Source: Siphonodentalium dalli
Taxonomy: Eukaryota > Mollusca > Scaphopoda > Gadilida > Siphonodentaliidae
Direction of reading: 5' to 3'
Assembly: GCA_032622095.1 (NCBI GenBank)
Contig: CP136068.1
Coordinates: 157,677,465 to 157,741,464 of the forward strand
DNA length: 64,000 nucleotides
Part shown: piece by piece, positions 37,299 through 48,538 of the stretch
Numbering within the stretch: position 1 is the first letter of the stretch
How the letters are laid out: each line of letters opens with the position of its first letter
Program-made: the position numbers and the translations under genes
The notes under the pieces: generated by a model
What the model was told of the DNA's origin: nothing
Database searches by the model: none
What the model saw: the letters and a program-made list of their open reading frames with translations, nothing else

Positions 37299-37369
37299 CT
37301 TGTCGACCTATTTAGAATCGACTTTGAAATTTTTTGCTTTATATCGTCAAATTCTTTTACAGAAGACTT
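37299..37369 (+). promoter_or_regulatory. H3 promoter remnant (TATA to 5' UTR), third copy
   Basis: CTTGTCGACCTATTTAGAATCGACTTT to TTTTACAGAAGACTT, equal to 17659-17729. The CCAAT boxes are gone and no H3 coding sequence follows; LINE E2 begins at the same base as E1 does in copy A. Confidence 0.8.
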
Positions 37370-38761
37370 GAAGATTCATCGTTTTTCGCCACGCGACCTA
37401 CGCCGAAAGCTGTATTCTATCTATGTTTCTGTGAGTGTATTGTGTGCGTTAATACGGATTTCTCACCCAGGTTCCAGGCCTCGGGAGCATCCAGGATGTG
37501 GCTGGGGATTTTCCTGCAGCAGTCAATTCAGGTCGTATAACATCACGCCCCAGCACGTGCACGCAATGGCTGTTCATACTGATCGCGTTAATGGCGTCCT
37601 TTGGCGTCCTTAACCAGTTTTATTCGGGCCCACTAATGCCCCACCACCGTTATGTTCTGATGATGGGGCGGGTAATGTCCCATCCGTTCTCATAGAAAGC
37701 TTAGATCCTTTAGATCCCTACAAAGATTTATACCTACCTGCAAATCGGAAAATTCCCGACAGTAAGCGCCAACATTCGTGGGGTTAACCCCGGTAGGATC
37801 ACAGCGGCTTCTTTAGCGGACAAAGTTCTTGCCGAGATGCCAGGTTCCAATATAACCGCCATTTATCGTGGAAGGTCCATCCGGGATTGGAAAATCGTTT
37901 TCGTCAACAAGGTGGACGTTGAAAAATTCATCCAACTTCAGGAATTCCAACCTTACGGTGATGACTTATTTGTGGGATGGTCGGGTTCCCGTCAACGGGT
38001 CACCACGATACGTGTCAACTGGCTACCTTACCATGAATGCCACCGATGACTCTATCCATTTCAATATTTAGTTATCTTTATTTCGATTGTCTCCTTTTGG
38101 TGACTTACGCCCGTGTACTGCGCGGGTGACCTACATATTACATTGTACACCATCGTTCATTATTTTGCGACTCGTTCGCTTCTCTTAAGGTTTTCACCAT
38201 GATCCAAAATTTCTTTCAAGAGATATTTCGTTCTTTAATTTCTTCAAGCAGTTTTTGTAATTAACTTCCATATGCCACTTTTATCTTTTTCGGCAGTTTC
38301 TCAGGCTTCACTTACGCCCGTGTAATGAGCGGGTGACCTACCTATTACATTGTGAATCCCACGTTAATTATTATGCGACTTGTTCGCTACTCTTGCGGAT
38401 TCCACTATTATTCACAATTACTTTCAACAAATATTACTTTATTAATTTTTTGAAGCAGTTTCTGTAATTTACTTACATATGCCTATTTTCTTTTTCTCGG
38501 TAGTTTCTAAGGCTCGTTCTTATATACCAATGTTGTTACCATTATTTGTATTATGTTCTGTATGTTATTCTTTTTCCTATTAATTTATTCATTTTGTCAT
38601 TAAAGGGACAATGATGATTTGGTTCATGAATAAGCCGTCTGGCGAAACGCCCGTTCTGGTAGTAAGTATCGGGACCCTCCTGGTCTTGGCTGAACCCGTT
38701 GGGCCTCATGACCAGGACTGAGTCAAACCCCCGTTTAAAAGAAAAAAAAAAGCAAAAAAAA
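37370..38761 (+). mobile_element. Tx1-like LINE copy E2, internally deleted, in H3 5' UTR remnant
   Basis: Same 5' junction with the H3 leader as E1. ORF1 starts at 37566 but loses its frame early and lacks about 33 bp near 37760. It then jumps at about 38034 from mid-ORF1 to the last 12 codons of ORF2 (microhomology CCATG/AATG). The 3' UTR is complete, ending CCCCCGTTTAAAAG-A-run-GC-A-run and running directly into AGAAGATTCATCG of E3. Confidence 0.85.
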
Positions 38762-38958
38762 AGAAGATTCATCGTTTTTCGCCACGCAACCTACGCAGAA
38801 AGCTGAATTATATCTATGTTTCTGTGAGTGTATCGTGTGCGTTAATACGGATTTCTCACCCAGGTTCCAGGCCTCGGGAGCATCCAGGATCTGGCTGGGG
38901 ACTTTCCTGCAGCAGTCAATTCAGGTCGTATAACATCACGCCCCAGCACGTGCACACA

Positions 38959-40143
38959 ATGGCTGTTCATACTGATCGCGTTAATGGCGTCCTTTGGCGT
39001 CCTTCACCAGTTTTATTCGGGCCCACTAATGCCCCACCACCGTTGTGTTCCGATGATGTTGCGGGTAATGTCCCATCCGTTCTCATAGAAAGCTTAGATC
39101 CTTTAGATCCCTACAAAGATTTATACCTTCCTGCAAATCGGAAAATTCCCGACGACGTTCGAGGGGATCTTCTTGAGCGCACAGTAAGCGCCAACATTCG
39201 TGGGGTTAACCCCGGTAGGATCACAGCGGCTTCTTTAGCGGACAAAGTTCTTGCCGAGATGCCAGGTTCAAATATTACCGCCATTTATCGTGGAAGGTCC
39301 ATCCGGGATTGGAAAATCGTTTTCGTCAACAAGGTGGACGTTGAAAAATTCATCCAACTTCAGGAATTCCAACCTTACGGTGATGACTTATTTGTGGGAT
39401 GGTCGGGTTCCCGTCAACGGGTCACCACAATACGTGTCAACTGGCTACCTTACCATGTACATCACGGAAACGTGTACGAACAATTATGTGGTTTCGGGGA
39501 AATAACATACATGGGATATGATTCCTTTTACAAACAAGGCCATAAAATTGCAAACGGGGTACGGTTTTTGAAGGCAAAGCTATCTGTGGAAGACTTCCAG
39601 GCCTTTCCCGATTTTATAGAGGTGGAGGGCCACACCGGATTGGTGACCGTGGTCGGACGCCCCCCTCTGTGCCTGCGATGTCGGGCGAGGGGCCATGTTA
39701 GGGCCACCTGCCCTCAGGGTAAACCTAGTTCGTACGCCGGTGCTGCTGGCCGTCACCCGGAGGATGATGAGAGGGAAGCTCCCACGGGGGGTAAGGATGT
39801 GCAGACCACGGATGTGCCGGACACACGCACCCCCCTTGGTGAGGATTATTCCGTGCCGCCAGTCTTGTCTCTGTCCCAGTTTCAAGCTCAGTTCGACAAT
39901 GCAATTCCGCCCACTGGGGATATTCGGCCCAGTTTGACTGATTTTGCGGACGATCTTCCTGCTCCACCACCGGAAGTATTGAATTTTCATACTCCTGTGG
40001 GAGACGTTTTATCAGTGTCATGGGGCAATGAGGTGATGGACACTTTCGCCCCCCGGCCAAGCGATTCACGTAAACGTAAACGTTTGTGTTCAGTTCTTCC
40101 CTTATTTGCCCCAACATGGATGGGATTAAAATATCTTCCTTGA
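38959..40143 (+). pseudogene. LINE E3 ORF1, C-terminus lost
   Basis: ATG at 38959. The first about 375 residues match the intact ORF1 at 44480, including the CCHC knuckle (CLRCRARGHVRATC). The acidic last about 60 residues are missing because of the 530-bp deletion, after which the frame reads through linker sequence to a stop at 40143. The ORF2 start at 40116 therefore overlaps it. Confidence 0.85.
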
Positions 40144-43100
40144 ATGCTCGTGGGCTGAAAAATGACGCCACGATGTGCGGATTGAGACATTTGTTGAATG
40201 CCGATGGCGTCGACGTGCTTTTCCTTCAGGAAACGTTCGTCGACGACCATCGGTATGGCGACTACTTATCACACACTTAGGGGTGTACCGGATTCTGGGC
40301 ACCCAGCAGATTCAAAACCAGCGGGACTGCAATCCTTGTCAAGTATTCTTTGAATTACACTGTACAACGTACTTTTTCCGAGTTGGATGGACACTTCGTT
40401 GGAGTCGATTTAGACATCGCGGGGGGTGCCCCTCCGGCTGATTTCTTTTTATGGTCCTCAAAAATACGACCCACAGAAAGATAATATTTATCGCTCTTTG
40501 CGCATCCATTTTGTTACTAGTAGATTCCTCATTTTAGGAGGTGATTTTAATTTTATCATGGAACCACAACTTGACAAAATCGGGGGAGCTATTGGGGCTT
40601 CCCCTTATGCCAAAACTTGTGCTCACCTCATGACTAATCATAATCTGATAGACGTTTTTCGTAAATTAAACCCCAGAGTAGTTCAAACTACATCTCATTC
40701 TTTACACACTCACACGAGACTGGATCGCTTTTACGTCTCTAAAACTTTCATGACGTCACCACCAATATTTTCTCAATATACTTTTCCCCATTCAGACCAT
40801 GATGTCATTTCGATTACTTTTCAGAGTTCCCCTCATATTTCACCTGGGCCTGGCTATTGGAAAGCCAACAGTGTATTATTCAACGATCTTGAATTTAGAG
40901 AGGCCTTTACTAAGTTTTGGCGCGATACCACCTCTTCCGTGCACAACGATGCTGTCACGCCGGAATGGTGGGATCAGGTCAAAATTGGTATAACGGATTT
41001 TCTAAAAGATTACTCCCGTGTCCGTGCAGCATCCGAACGCTCACAATTACGCCTTTTAGAAAAACAATATCACAGCTTATTAAGGGCGGAGAAATTATAT
41101 CCCGGTCGCTATATAGACCAAATCATTCCTCTTAAAGAGAGTATTCAGTCCCAAATGATTAATGATGCGTGGGGTGCCTATGTGCGATCCCGGGCCAACA
41201 TATCCAACGCTAGGGACGTTTCCGTCGATTATATTCGCCAACTTGAGCACCGCCGGGGTGCTAAGAAAGTAATTAAATCAGCAATTTCTAACGGAGTTAC
41301 CCATAACACCCAACCTGGTATTATGGCTTCATTTTGTGACTTCTGGGCCAATTTATTTACACATGAGCCTACCCAACCGGCTGCCCGTGCCCCTTTTTTA
41401 GAAAATTTACCCCAATTGGATCCTGTTGATATTGCTCTGTGTGATGCTCCAATTACTGTAGACGAGCTTTTGGAGGCCATTAAGGGTATGGCACGTGGCC
41501 GTGCACCGGGCCTGGATGGTTTGGGGTGGAATTTTATTCCACCTTCTCCCACCTCTTATTACCCACATTATTAGTCCTGTATAATAATTGTTTTCTTACA
41601 AAATTGCCCCTCTCATTACGTACATCACTGATTACGCTCCTGCCCAAGGAACCGACCCATCCCGAAATTCCCTCAAACTATCGTCCCATCAGTTTGTTAA
41701 ATGTCGATTATAAAATTTTATCTAAAACGCTATGTAACCGCCTTAAATTGGTAATTGGGTCAGTCGTCTCTGGCGACCAAACGTGCGGAGTCCCGGGACG
41801 CACTATTTTGGATAATTGTCATCTTCTTCGCAATATTCAAGATTACTGCGCACAAAAAAATATACCGTGTGCTTTTTTGTGCCTCGATCAACAAAAAGCT
41901 TTCGATCGAGTAGAACACGATTATCTTTTTCAAGTTCTTTCTTCGTTTGGTTTTGGCGACGTTTTTAATTCATGGGTTAAACTTCTTTATACAGACATTT
42001 TTTCGTGCTTATACATTAATCAACACATATCAGCCCCATTTGCTGTTACTCGTTCTGTGAGACAAGGCTGTAGCCTTTCTCCTTTGCTCTACATCCTTTG
42101 TCTAGAGCCCTTTTTATGTAAAATTCGAGCAACACAGGCCATAGTGGGCTTAACGGTCCCTGGCGCCCCTATTCCTTTTAAGTTAACAGCCTATGCTGAC
42201 GATGTTACACTTATTGTAACTCGTGACAGCTCTATAGAAACAGCTATACGAATTATGACTCAATTCGGTTCTGGTTCAGGCGCCAAATTAAATCTTCAAA
42301 AATCCGTTGGCCTCTTTTTAGGCTCTTGGAGCCGCCGCACCGACGTTCTATTTGGTTTTAAGTGGCAGAAATCCCACAAAATTCTTGGTGTTTTATTTGG
42401 GTCATCCATCACGACAGATGACCATTTCCACAATTTATTCCAAAAGTTTTCGAAAGCCCTAGAATTCGGTCGTTATAGTAATCTCCCTCATTTCACCAGG
42501 GCATCCTATCTCAACATTTACGCTCTCAGCAAATTATGGTATTACAATTCAGTTATCCCCCTTACACCCCATTACACTGTCTTAATACAGCGGGCCGCAT
42601 TTCATTTTTTCTGGAATTCTAAAACGGACCCCCTCCCCCGTAGTTTAATTCACGCCCCCAAATCCTTAGGAGGCGCTGATATTGTTCATCTACCGACGAA
42701 ATCTCACTGTTATAACCTCAGACACATCCAACGTCTTTTTCTTCAACCAGATGTGCGATGGTCAGTTTTTGCCATTTATTGGATTGGTCTATCTCTCCGG
42801 CGCTACGTTCCTTCCTTTGCTTCTGTGAATACAGCTCATTGCGACCCCAACGATATTCCTATCTTTTACACAAATTGTTCAAAGTCCTTGCGACTTATGG
42901 AAAAGAATCCACCTTCCGATCATTTTAATTTTCTAACTTCCAAGGATATGTACCGACATCTTTTGCAATCGGTCATTTCTCTGCCTTCACTAAGGCTCAA
43001 ATACCCACAATTGCGTTTAAATTTGGTATGGCACAATCTTCATAACCCCGCCATTGATCCTCTGGTTCGGGGTATCATGTATCGTTTAATACATGGGGTT

Positions 43101-43607
43101 CTTTATACGAGAGATAGATTAGCAAAATACTATGGACAAAGGGTACTCAAAAACTGCCCTTTGTGCCTTCAATTTCCGGAGAACGTAGAGCATCTTTTCG
43201 TTCATTGTTCAGTTGTTCAAGCACTTTGGGACCTCGTCTTTGGTTGGCTCAAACCTCTAATACCGCATGAACGGTTTCGCACACACCTTGGGTTTATTCG
43301 GTTTTTGTTAATTCGAGCCCGTGATCCGAATCATCGAGCATTAGCGCTCGTTCTCATTACTGAAGCCGTGGCCACTATTTGGCTCTTTAGAAACCGCATA
43401 CATCATGCTCAAAAATTCCTTCAAACACGGCCGACGGTTTCTCAACCATCACACGTATTTATTTTGCGATATTTATCCCGGATCCGCACTCACGTGCTCA
43501 TTGACAAATTACGTATGTCCCTTACTTCTTTTGAAGAGCTTTGGCTCCAAACAACAGATATATGTGAACTGAATGCCACCGATGACTCTATCCATTTCAA
43601 TATTTAG
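40116..43607 (+). pseudogene. LINE E3 ORF2: endonuclease, reverse transcriptase, zinc cluster; three frameshifts
   Basis: It starts ATG at 40116 with the endonuclease words ISSLNARGLKN and VLFLQETF. The frame breaks near 40276, again at a G-run near 40425, and again at a G-run near 41524. Between them SFYGPQ, LGGDFNFIM, RLDRFYVS and SDHDVISI complete the endonuclease. The 41526-43607 frame carries the reverse transcriptase (YRPISLLNVDYKI, YADD at 42192-42203). It ends with a CPLC-x8-H-x4-C cluster and a stop at 43607. Two of three shifts are in G-runs and could be read errors. It would nick target DNA and copy its RNA from the nick. Confidence 0.88.
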
Positions 43608-44281
43608 TTATCTTTATTTAGATTGTCTCCTTTTGGTGACTTCACTTACGCCCGTGTAATACGCGGGTGTCCTACATATTACATTGTATTTCAACCGTTA
43701 ATTATTTTGCGACTCGTTCGCTTCTATTACGGATTTCTCCAGGATTCAAAATTTCTTTCAAGAGATATTTCGTTCTTAAATTTCTTCAGGCAGTTTCTGT
43801 AATAAATTTACATATGCCACTTTTATCTTTCTCGATAGTTTCTAAGACTTCACTTACGCCCGTGTAAAGAGCGGGTGACCTACATCTTACATTGTGAATC
43901 CCACGTTACTTCTTATGCGATTTGTTCGCTACTCTTACGGATTCCACCATTATTCACAATTCCTTTCAACAAATAATACGTTTTTCCATTTTTGAAGCAG
44001 TTTCTGTAATTTATTTACATATGCCAAATTTGATTTTCTCGGTAGTTTCTAAGGCTCGTTCTTATATACCAATGTTTTTACCATTATTTGTATTATGTTC
44101 TATGTTATTCTTTTTCCTATTAATTTATTCATTTTGTCATTAAAGGGACAATGATGATTTGGTTCATGAATAAGCCGTCTGGCGAAACGCCCGTTCTGGT
44201 AGTAAGTATCGGGACCCTCCTGGTCTTGGCTGAACCCGTCGGGCCTCATGACCAGGACTGAGTCAAACCCCCGTTAAAAAA
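43608..44281 (+). repeat. LINE E3 3' UTR: tandem 205-bp units and terminal hairpin
   Basis: Two to three diverged units start with TTCACTTACGCCCGTGTAA (43641, 43847) and share ACATTGTRWWTC, CGACTCGTTCGCT and TTTGTAATTTAYWTACATATGCC. The end has a hairpin TCCTGGTC (44218-44225) / GACCAGGA (44250-44257) and then GAGTCAAACCCCCGTT-A(n). All complete copies (E1-E3) keep this hairpin, which is a candidate recognition site for the element's reverse transcriptase. Confidence 0.8.
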
Positions 44282-45994
44282 AGAAGATTCATCGTTTTTC
44301 GCCACGCAACCTACGCAGAAAGCTGAATTATATCTATGTTTCTGTGAGTGTATTGTGTGCGTTAATACGGATTTCTCACCCAGGTTCCAGGCCTCGGGGA
44401 GCATCCAGGATGTGGCTGGGAATTTTCCTGCAGCAGTCAATTCAGGTCGTATAACATCACGCCCCAGCACGTGCACCCAATGGCTGTTCATACTGATCGC
44501 GTTAATGGCGTCCTTTGGCGTCCTTCACCAGTTTTATTCGGGCCCACTAATGCCCCACCACCGTTGTGTTCCGATGATGTGGCGGGTAATGTCCCATCCG
44601 TTCTCATAGAAAGCTTAGATCCTTTAGATCCCTACAAAGATTTATACCTTCCTGCAAATCGGAAAATTCCCGACGACGTTCGAGGGGATCTTCTAGAGCG
44701 CACAGTAAGCGCCAACATTTGTGGGGTTAACCCCGGTAGGATCACAGTGGCTTCTTTAGCGGACAAAGTTCTTGCCGAGATGCCAGGTTCCAATATAACC
44801 GCCATTTATCGTGGAAGGTCCATCCGGGATTGGAAAATCGTTTTCGTCAACAAGGTGGACGTTGAAAAATTCATCCAACTTCAGGAATTCCAACCTTACG
44901 GTGATGACTTATTTGTGGGATGGTCGGGTTCCCGTCAACGGGTCACCACAATACGTGTCAACTGGCTACCTTACCATGTACATCACGGAAACGTGTACGA
45001 ACAATTATGTGGTTTCGGGGAAATAACATACATGGGATATGATTCCTTTTACAAACAAGGCCATAAAATTGCAAACGGGGTACGGATTTTGAAGGCAAAG
45101 CTATCTGTGGAAGACTTCCAGGCCTTTCCCGATTTTATAGAGGTGAAGGGCCACACCGGATTGGTGACCGTGGTCGGACGCCCCCCTATGTGCCTGCGAT
45201 GTCGGGGGAGGGGCCATGTTAGGGCCACCTGCCCTCAGGGTAAACCTAGTTCGTATGCCGGTGCTGCTGGCCGTCACCCGGAGGATGGTGAGAGGGAAGC
45301 TCCCACGGGGGGTAAGGATGTGCAGACCACGGATGTGCCGGACACACGCACCCCCCCCCCTGGTGAGGATTATTCCGTGCCGCCAGTCTTGTCTCTGTCC
45401 CAGTTTCAAGCTCAGTTCGACAATGCAATTCCGCCCACTGGGGATATTCGGCCCAGTTTGACTGATTTTGCGGACGATCTTCCTGCTCCACCACCGGAAG
45501 TATTGAATTTTCATACTCCTGCGGGAGACGTTTTAGCAGTGTCAGGGGGCATTGAGGTGATGGACACTTTCGCCCCCCGGCCAAGCGATTCACGGAAACG
45601 TTCCCACGACCATTCAGACGACGAAACAGACAATAAGAAATTGGTTGTGGTTGTCAAACGAGACCTCGCCGCTTCCGAGGACACCATCTTTTGTGATGGT
45701 ACTGGTTCCTCGTCGGACCCCGGTACCATCACGGGAGATGAGAGTTCTCTCGGAGACGGCGTGGTTGAGGATTCAGATTGTTTGTCGGACACTTAATTCA
45801 TACCATTATTATGCTTACAAACTTAAACTCAACAAACTCAACTATGTTTACAACGACTCGGATTAGCCCCCAGATTATGACGACTCCTATTGATTGGCAC
45901 TTGACCGCGGATTTGTCCACGACTGACGACCTTGCCTACTTCTTTCCACTTATGCCGGACTTATTTTGGTCTGGCAGTCACTCAGGGTATGTTT
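44282..45994 (+). mobile_element. Tx1-like LINE copy E4, 5' part
   Basis: Starts AGAAGATTCATCG right after the E3 oligo(A). It carries the only intact ORF1. It is interrupted in the ORF1-ORF2 linker by the 4.85-kb palindrome and continues at 50850. Confidence 0.88.
44480..45796 (+). CDS. LINE ORF1 protein with CCHC zinc knuckle (intact)
   Basis: 438 residues. N-terminal low-complexity part, then a folded region (about residues 70-215, including FVNKVDVEKFIQLQEF and VGWSGSRQRVTTIRV) that may be RNA-binding. A single CCHC knuckle CLRCRGRGHVRATC lies at about 237-250. A Pro/Asp-rich region follows, and the last about 60 residues are acidic (DHSDDETD, EDSDCLSDT). The start is the ATG preceded by CACCCA, conserved in all four copies. 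It is expected to coat the LINE RNA and bring ORF2 protein to it. Its frame depends on two tandem TGGCGTCCT units and a C-run at 45351 that differs in every copy. Confidence 0.85.
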   Translation: MAVHTDRVNGVLWRPSPVLFGPTNAPPPLCSDDVAGNVPSVLIESLDPLDPYKDLYLPANRKIPDDVRGDLLERTVSANICGVNPGRITVASLADKVLAEMPGSNITAIYRGRSIRDWKIVFVNKVDVEKFIQLQEFQPYGDDLFVGWSGSRQRVTTIRVNWLPYHVHHGNVYEQLCGFGEITYMGYDSFYKQGHKIANGVRILKAKLSVEDFQAFPDFIEVKGHTGLVTVVGRPPMCLRCRGRGHVRATCPQGKPSSYAGAAGRHPEDGEREAPTGGKDVQTTDVPDTRTPPPGEDYSVPPVLSLSQFQAQFDNAIPPTGDIRPSLTDFADDLPAPPPEVLNFHTPAGDVLAVSGGIEVMDTFAPRPSDSRKRSHDHSDDETDNKKLVVVVKRDLAASEDTIFCDGTGSSSDPGTITGDESSLGDGVVEDSDCLSDT

Positions 45995-46339
45995 TGATGA
46001 TACCCACCCTGTTTGGTGCCATTTCAGGAACGATAACTCTATTCGAAGTACATGACCTATTCCTCTGCAGTCCGCCCACGCGTCGGTCTATTTGTACCGG
46101 TTGGACATGTCCGGACATGACCCGCTGGTTATATCCAGACTTCTCCATATGAATGGTATATTATCTACATGTATATCACGTGATGATCTCGGTGGGGTAG
46201 CTTCAGTCTTGAATATTAAAGGGATACTAGGCTCTCACTGGGGATGATTATTAAAGTGACACTCACTATGGATGAATGTTAAAGTAACACATGGCGCACA
46301 CTGTGGGATAATGTTAAAGTGACACTCGCATTGAAAACT

Positions 46340-46430
46340 TCCAAAAAGTTCAAAAAGTTCAAAAAGTTCAAAAAGTTCAAAAATTTCAAAAATTTCAAAA
46401 ACTTCAAAAATTTCAAAAATTAAACAAAAT
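46340..46430 (+). repeat. 10-bp minisatellite TTCAAAAAGT, left arm
   Basis: About nine units of TTCAAAAAGT/TTCAAAAATT. The mirror array is at 50410-50510. Next to it (46220-46330) are three loose units around TTAAAGTGACACTC. Confidence 0.85.
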
Positions 46431-46527
46431 TCAGGATTTAGTCATAAATGTGACCCGCTATATCAAATCCAGTCGGAAGTCGGTTTTTTTTATCCTGTGC
46501 CAATGCATTCTCTTATATATGCGAGTC

Positions 46528-46664
46528 GCCCGCGGCGGCGGCGGCGGCGGCGGCGGCTGTAATGCGCATGTCAACGCCGCGCCGCCGGCGGCGGCGGCGG
46601 CAACTACATAATCCTATGGCATGCAAAGAAATTGGCGGCCGCCGGCGGCGGCGGCGGCGGCGGT
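46528..46664. repeat. GGC/GCC trinucleotide runs, left arm
   Basis: Three runs of GGC separated by GCATGTCAACGCCGCGCCGCC and AATTTCTTTGCATGCCAT-type spacers. A fourth lies at about 47303-47365. Each run is next to the word GGATTTAGTCA. The right-arm counterparts are longer (the run at about 50249-50318 is roughly 70 bp), the main length difference between the arms. Confidence 0.9.
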
Positions 46665-46675
46665 TAAGGATTTAG

Positions 46676-46849
46676 TCAGTGATGATACTGTTGTTGTTGT
46701 TGTTGGTGTTGTTGTTGTTGTTGTGGCTGATGATACTGTTGTTGTTGTTGTTGTTGTTGTTCTGAAGGCGTGTGTTTAACTTTGATATGACGCTTCAAAC
46801 TATCTTGCCAAGCATAGACACTTAAGCACTCTTCACATTGATACTTCAT
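46676..46849 (-). CDS. Small C2H2 zinc-finger/polyQ protein, left-arm copy
   Basis: Mirror image of the gene at 49951-50136, 57 codons because the CAA/CAG run is shorter. See that entry for the motif. Confidence 0.65.
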   Translation of the reverse strand: MKYQCEECLSVYAWQDSLKRHIKVKHTPSEQQQQQQQQYHQPQQQQQHQQQQQQYHH

Positions 46850-47002
46850 TTTCCTATATAATCAGTGAAATCGAGCGTTCTTCTATGCACCTATATTTAT
46901 ATAGAACAGAAACAAGGGAAACGTGGTGGACTAGTTAACTAGTTCAGGCTGTCGTTCACAACGTCTCTTAGTGTTGTTTGTACTGGACACAAATTTATCA
47001 CA

Positions 47003-47215
47003 TTGGCTACAATACAACCTACCTATCCAAATGTCAATGCAATTATGAGTGAATTCAATATGAGAGTATATATATATAAGCATTTGTATCGACATCTCGT
47101 GAATCTATCGAAATATCTTACTTCTCTTTCCAAATTGCGTAATAATTATGTTGAGGTTCAGTGGGTACGTCCTATATATCCAGCTGAAGGCAGAATGGAC
47201 AATTGCTTCCTCTGA
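47003..47215 (+). CDS. Small unknown ORF, left arm
   Basis: A frame without ATG at its 5' end; the first internal Met (at NAIMSEFN) gives about 55 residues, ending GRMDNCFL. No recognised domain. It diverges from the zinc-finger gene across a 150-bp intergenic region holding the perfect palindrome ACTAGTTAACTAGT. Identical in the other arm at 49585-49797 (minus). Coding status doubtful. Confidence 0.3.
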   Translation: MATIQPTYPNVNAIMSEFNMRVYIYKHLYRHLVNLSKYLTSLSKLRNNYVEVQWVRPIYPAEGRMDNCFL

Positions 47216-47799
47216 TGTACAGTTAGTTTGAATCAGTAAACATATGCACATGATTGTGTCTGTGCAACTTGAAACAATACAATTAAAATCTGGTCGTTTT
47301 CGGCGGCGGCCGTAATGCGCATGTCAACGCCGCGCCGCCGGCGGCGGCGGCGGCGGCGGCGGCGGTTAAGGATTTAGTCACAAATATGGCTTGTTTCCAT
47401 TTATCGGAAAACTATGGGGGTAAGGTGGTGAGCGCTACCGAAAAAAGCAAGTGAGCGAGGGAAAAAAGAGAAAAATAACATGACAAGTGGTACATAGTAC
47501 AATTTATTATATTAACTATTCACTGTCACTTTCGTCCGAATTGTCATCACTTTCGTCAGATGTGTCATTTGTTTCGTCCATGAACTTTTCTAGCAATGGT
47601 CTGTACTTTAATATATATATATATATATATATACACACAATTGATATTAATATGTTTGCCAATAATTTACACATCCATGAATCGATCTGAAAACATTATG
47701 GTTCATTGTCAACATTTTTGACGAGTAGTTGTCAATATTTAGACATTCCTGGAAGAAATTATCCCAACTGCCTTCCCGTTCGACCCATTGGTCAGTGTA

Positions 47800-48258
47800 T
47801 TATGTCACGATAGTGTGTGCCCATTGCACAATTTCGTTGACCAATGAGAAGTCGTTGTCTTTGTATGCTTTTAAACACATTTTTCCTGTGAACAGGAATG
47901 CAGCCATTATTCTCTCCCATGTGTAGGGGCCATCTTCCCGAAATATATTGTCCAACAAGTCACTAAATATATAGGGAAAATGATCCCTATCGTAATTGTC
48001 CAATTTCCCTGTCAGCTCATTTAACAGCCACATGTTATAATTTTCCAGCTGTTGAAGTATTCTTCTTGTGCAGTCACTTATTTCATCTAACTCTGATAAA
48101 TAAAAGTTATTAGTGTCTGGGTAATGAAAGCCGTTTCTCAGAATGATATGCCTGACATAACTTTTCATCAAATATTTCGTAACTGCGCCAACTTCCATAC
48201 TGTTCAATTTCTTGAGCTGTGTATCCATTATTATTTTTTTCCCTTCTACGTCAGACAT
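47800..48258 (-). pseudogene. Bcl-2-like gene, left-arm copy
   Basis: Mirror of 48539-48997, differing by one residue (Met for Ile in KYLxKSY). The same in-frame stop follows after 152 codons. Both copies are read outward from the centre of the palindrome. Confidence 0.75.
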
Positions 48259-48349
48259 AAAATATCAACAGTCCCTTTATTATGTTGAGTCAGCTAACCA
48301 ATCAAAATGCATGATATTAACGTGTTCCGACATGTTTCATTTCTAATTT

Positions 48350-48447
48350 AAAAAAATTGGCGCGCGTGCGGCCCCCCTCACCCCTCACTGCCGCCGCGCC
48401 AATTTTTTTACAACAACAAAGAACAATGTCGGCACATTTAACATCTA
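48350..48447. other. Unique centre of the palindrome, with its own hairpin
   Basis: The only non-mirrored part. It contains an inner inverted repeat AAAAAAATTGGCGCG ... CGCGCCAATTTTTTT (about 48350-48409) around a C-rich loop. TTGGCGCG looks like an E2F-type site. A short hairpin between two long arms is what a head-to-head joined linear genome end, or a deletion between two long terminal repeats, would leave. Confidence 0.7.
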
Positions 48448-48538
48448 AAATTAGAAATGAAACATGTCGGAACACGTTAATATCATGCATTTTGATTGGT
48501 TAGCTGACTCAACATAATAAAGGGACTGTTGATATTTT
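48448..48538 (+). promoter_or_regulatory. Upstream region of the right-arm Bcl-2-like gene
   Basis: Contains ATGCATTTTGATTGG (an octamer-like word next to an inverted CCAAT box) and a TATA-like AACATAATAAAGGG about 25 bp before the ATG. The left arm carries the same sequence inverted (about 48259-48349). Confidence 0.45.

Larger units (their letters stand above)
38762..44281 (+). mobile_element. Tx1-like LINE copy E3, near full length (5.5 kb)
   Basis: The longest copy: 5' end AGAAGATTCATCG, ORF1, ORF2, then a 3' UTR of about 670 bp and oligo(A). It lies head to tail between E2 and E4. Against E1/E4 it lacks about 530 bp covering the ORF1 C-terminus and the ORF1-ORF2 linker. The reverse transcriptase words (FLCLDQQKAFDRVEHDYLF, SVRQGCSLSPLLYILCLEPFL, YADD) and the endonuclease DRFYVS motif point to the Tx1 group, whose known members often have fixed targets. 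Confidence 0.88.
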
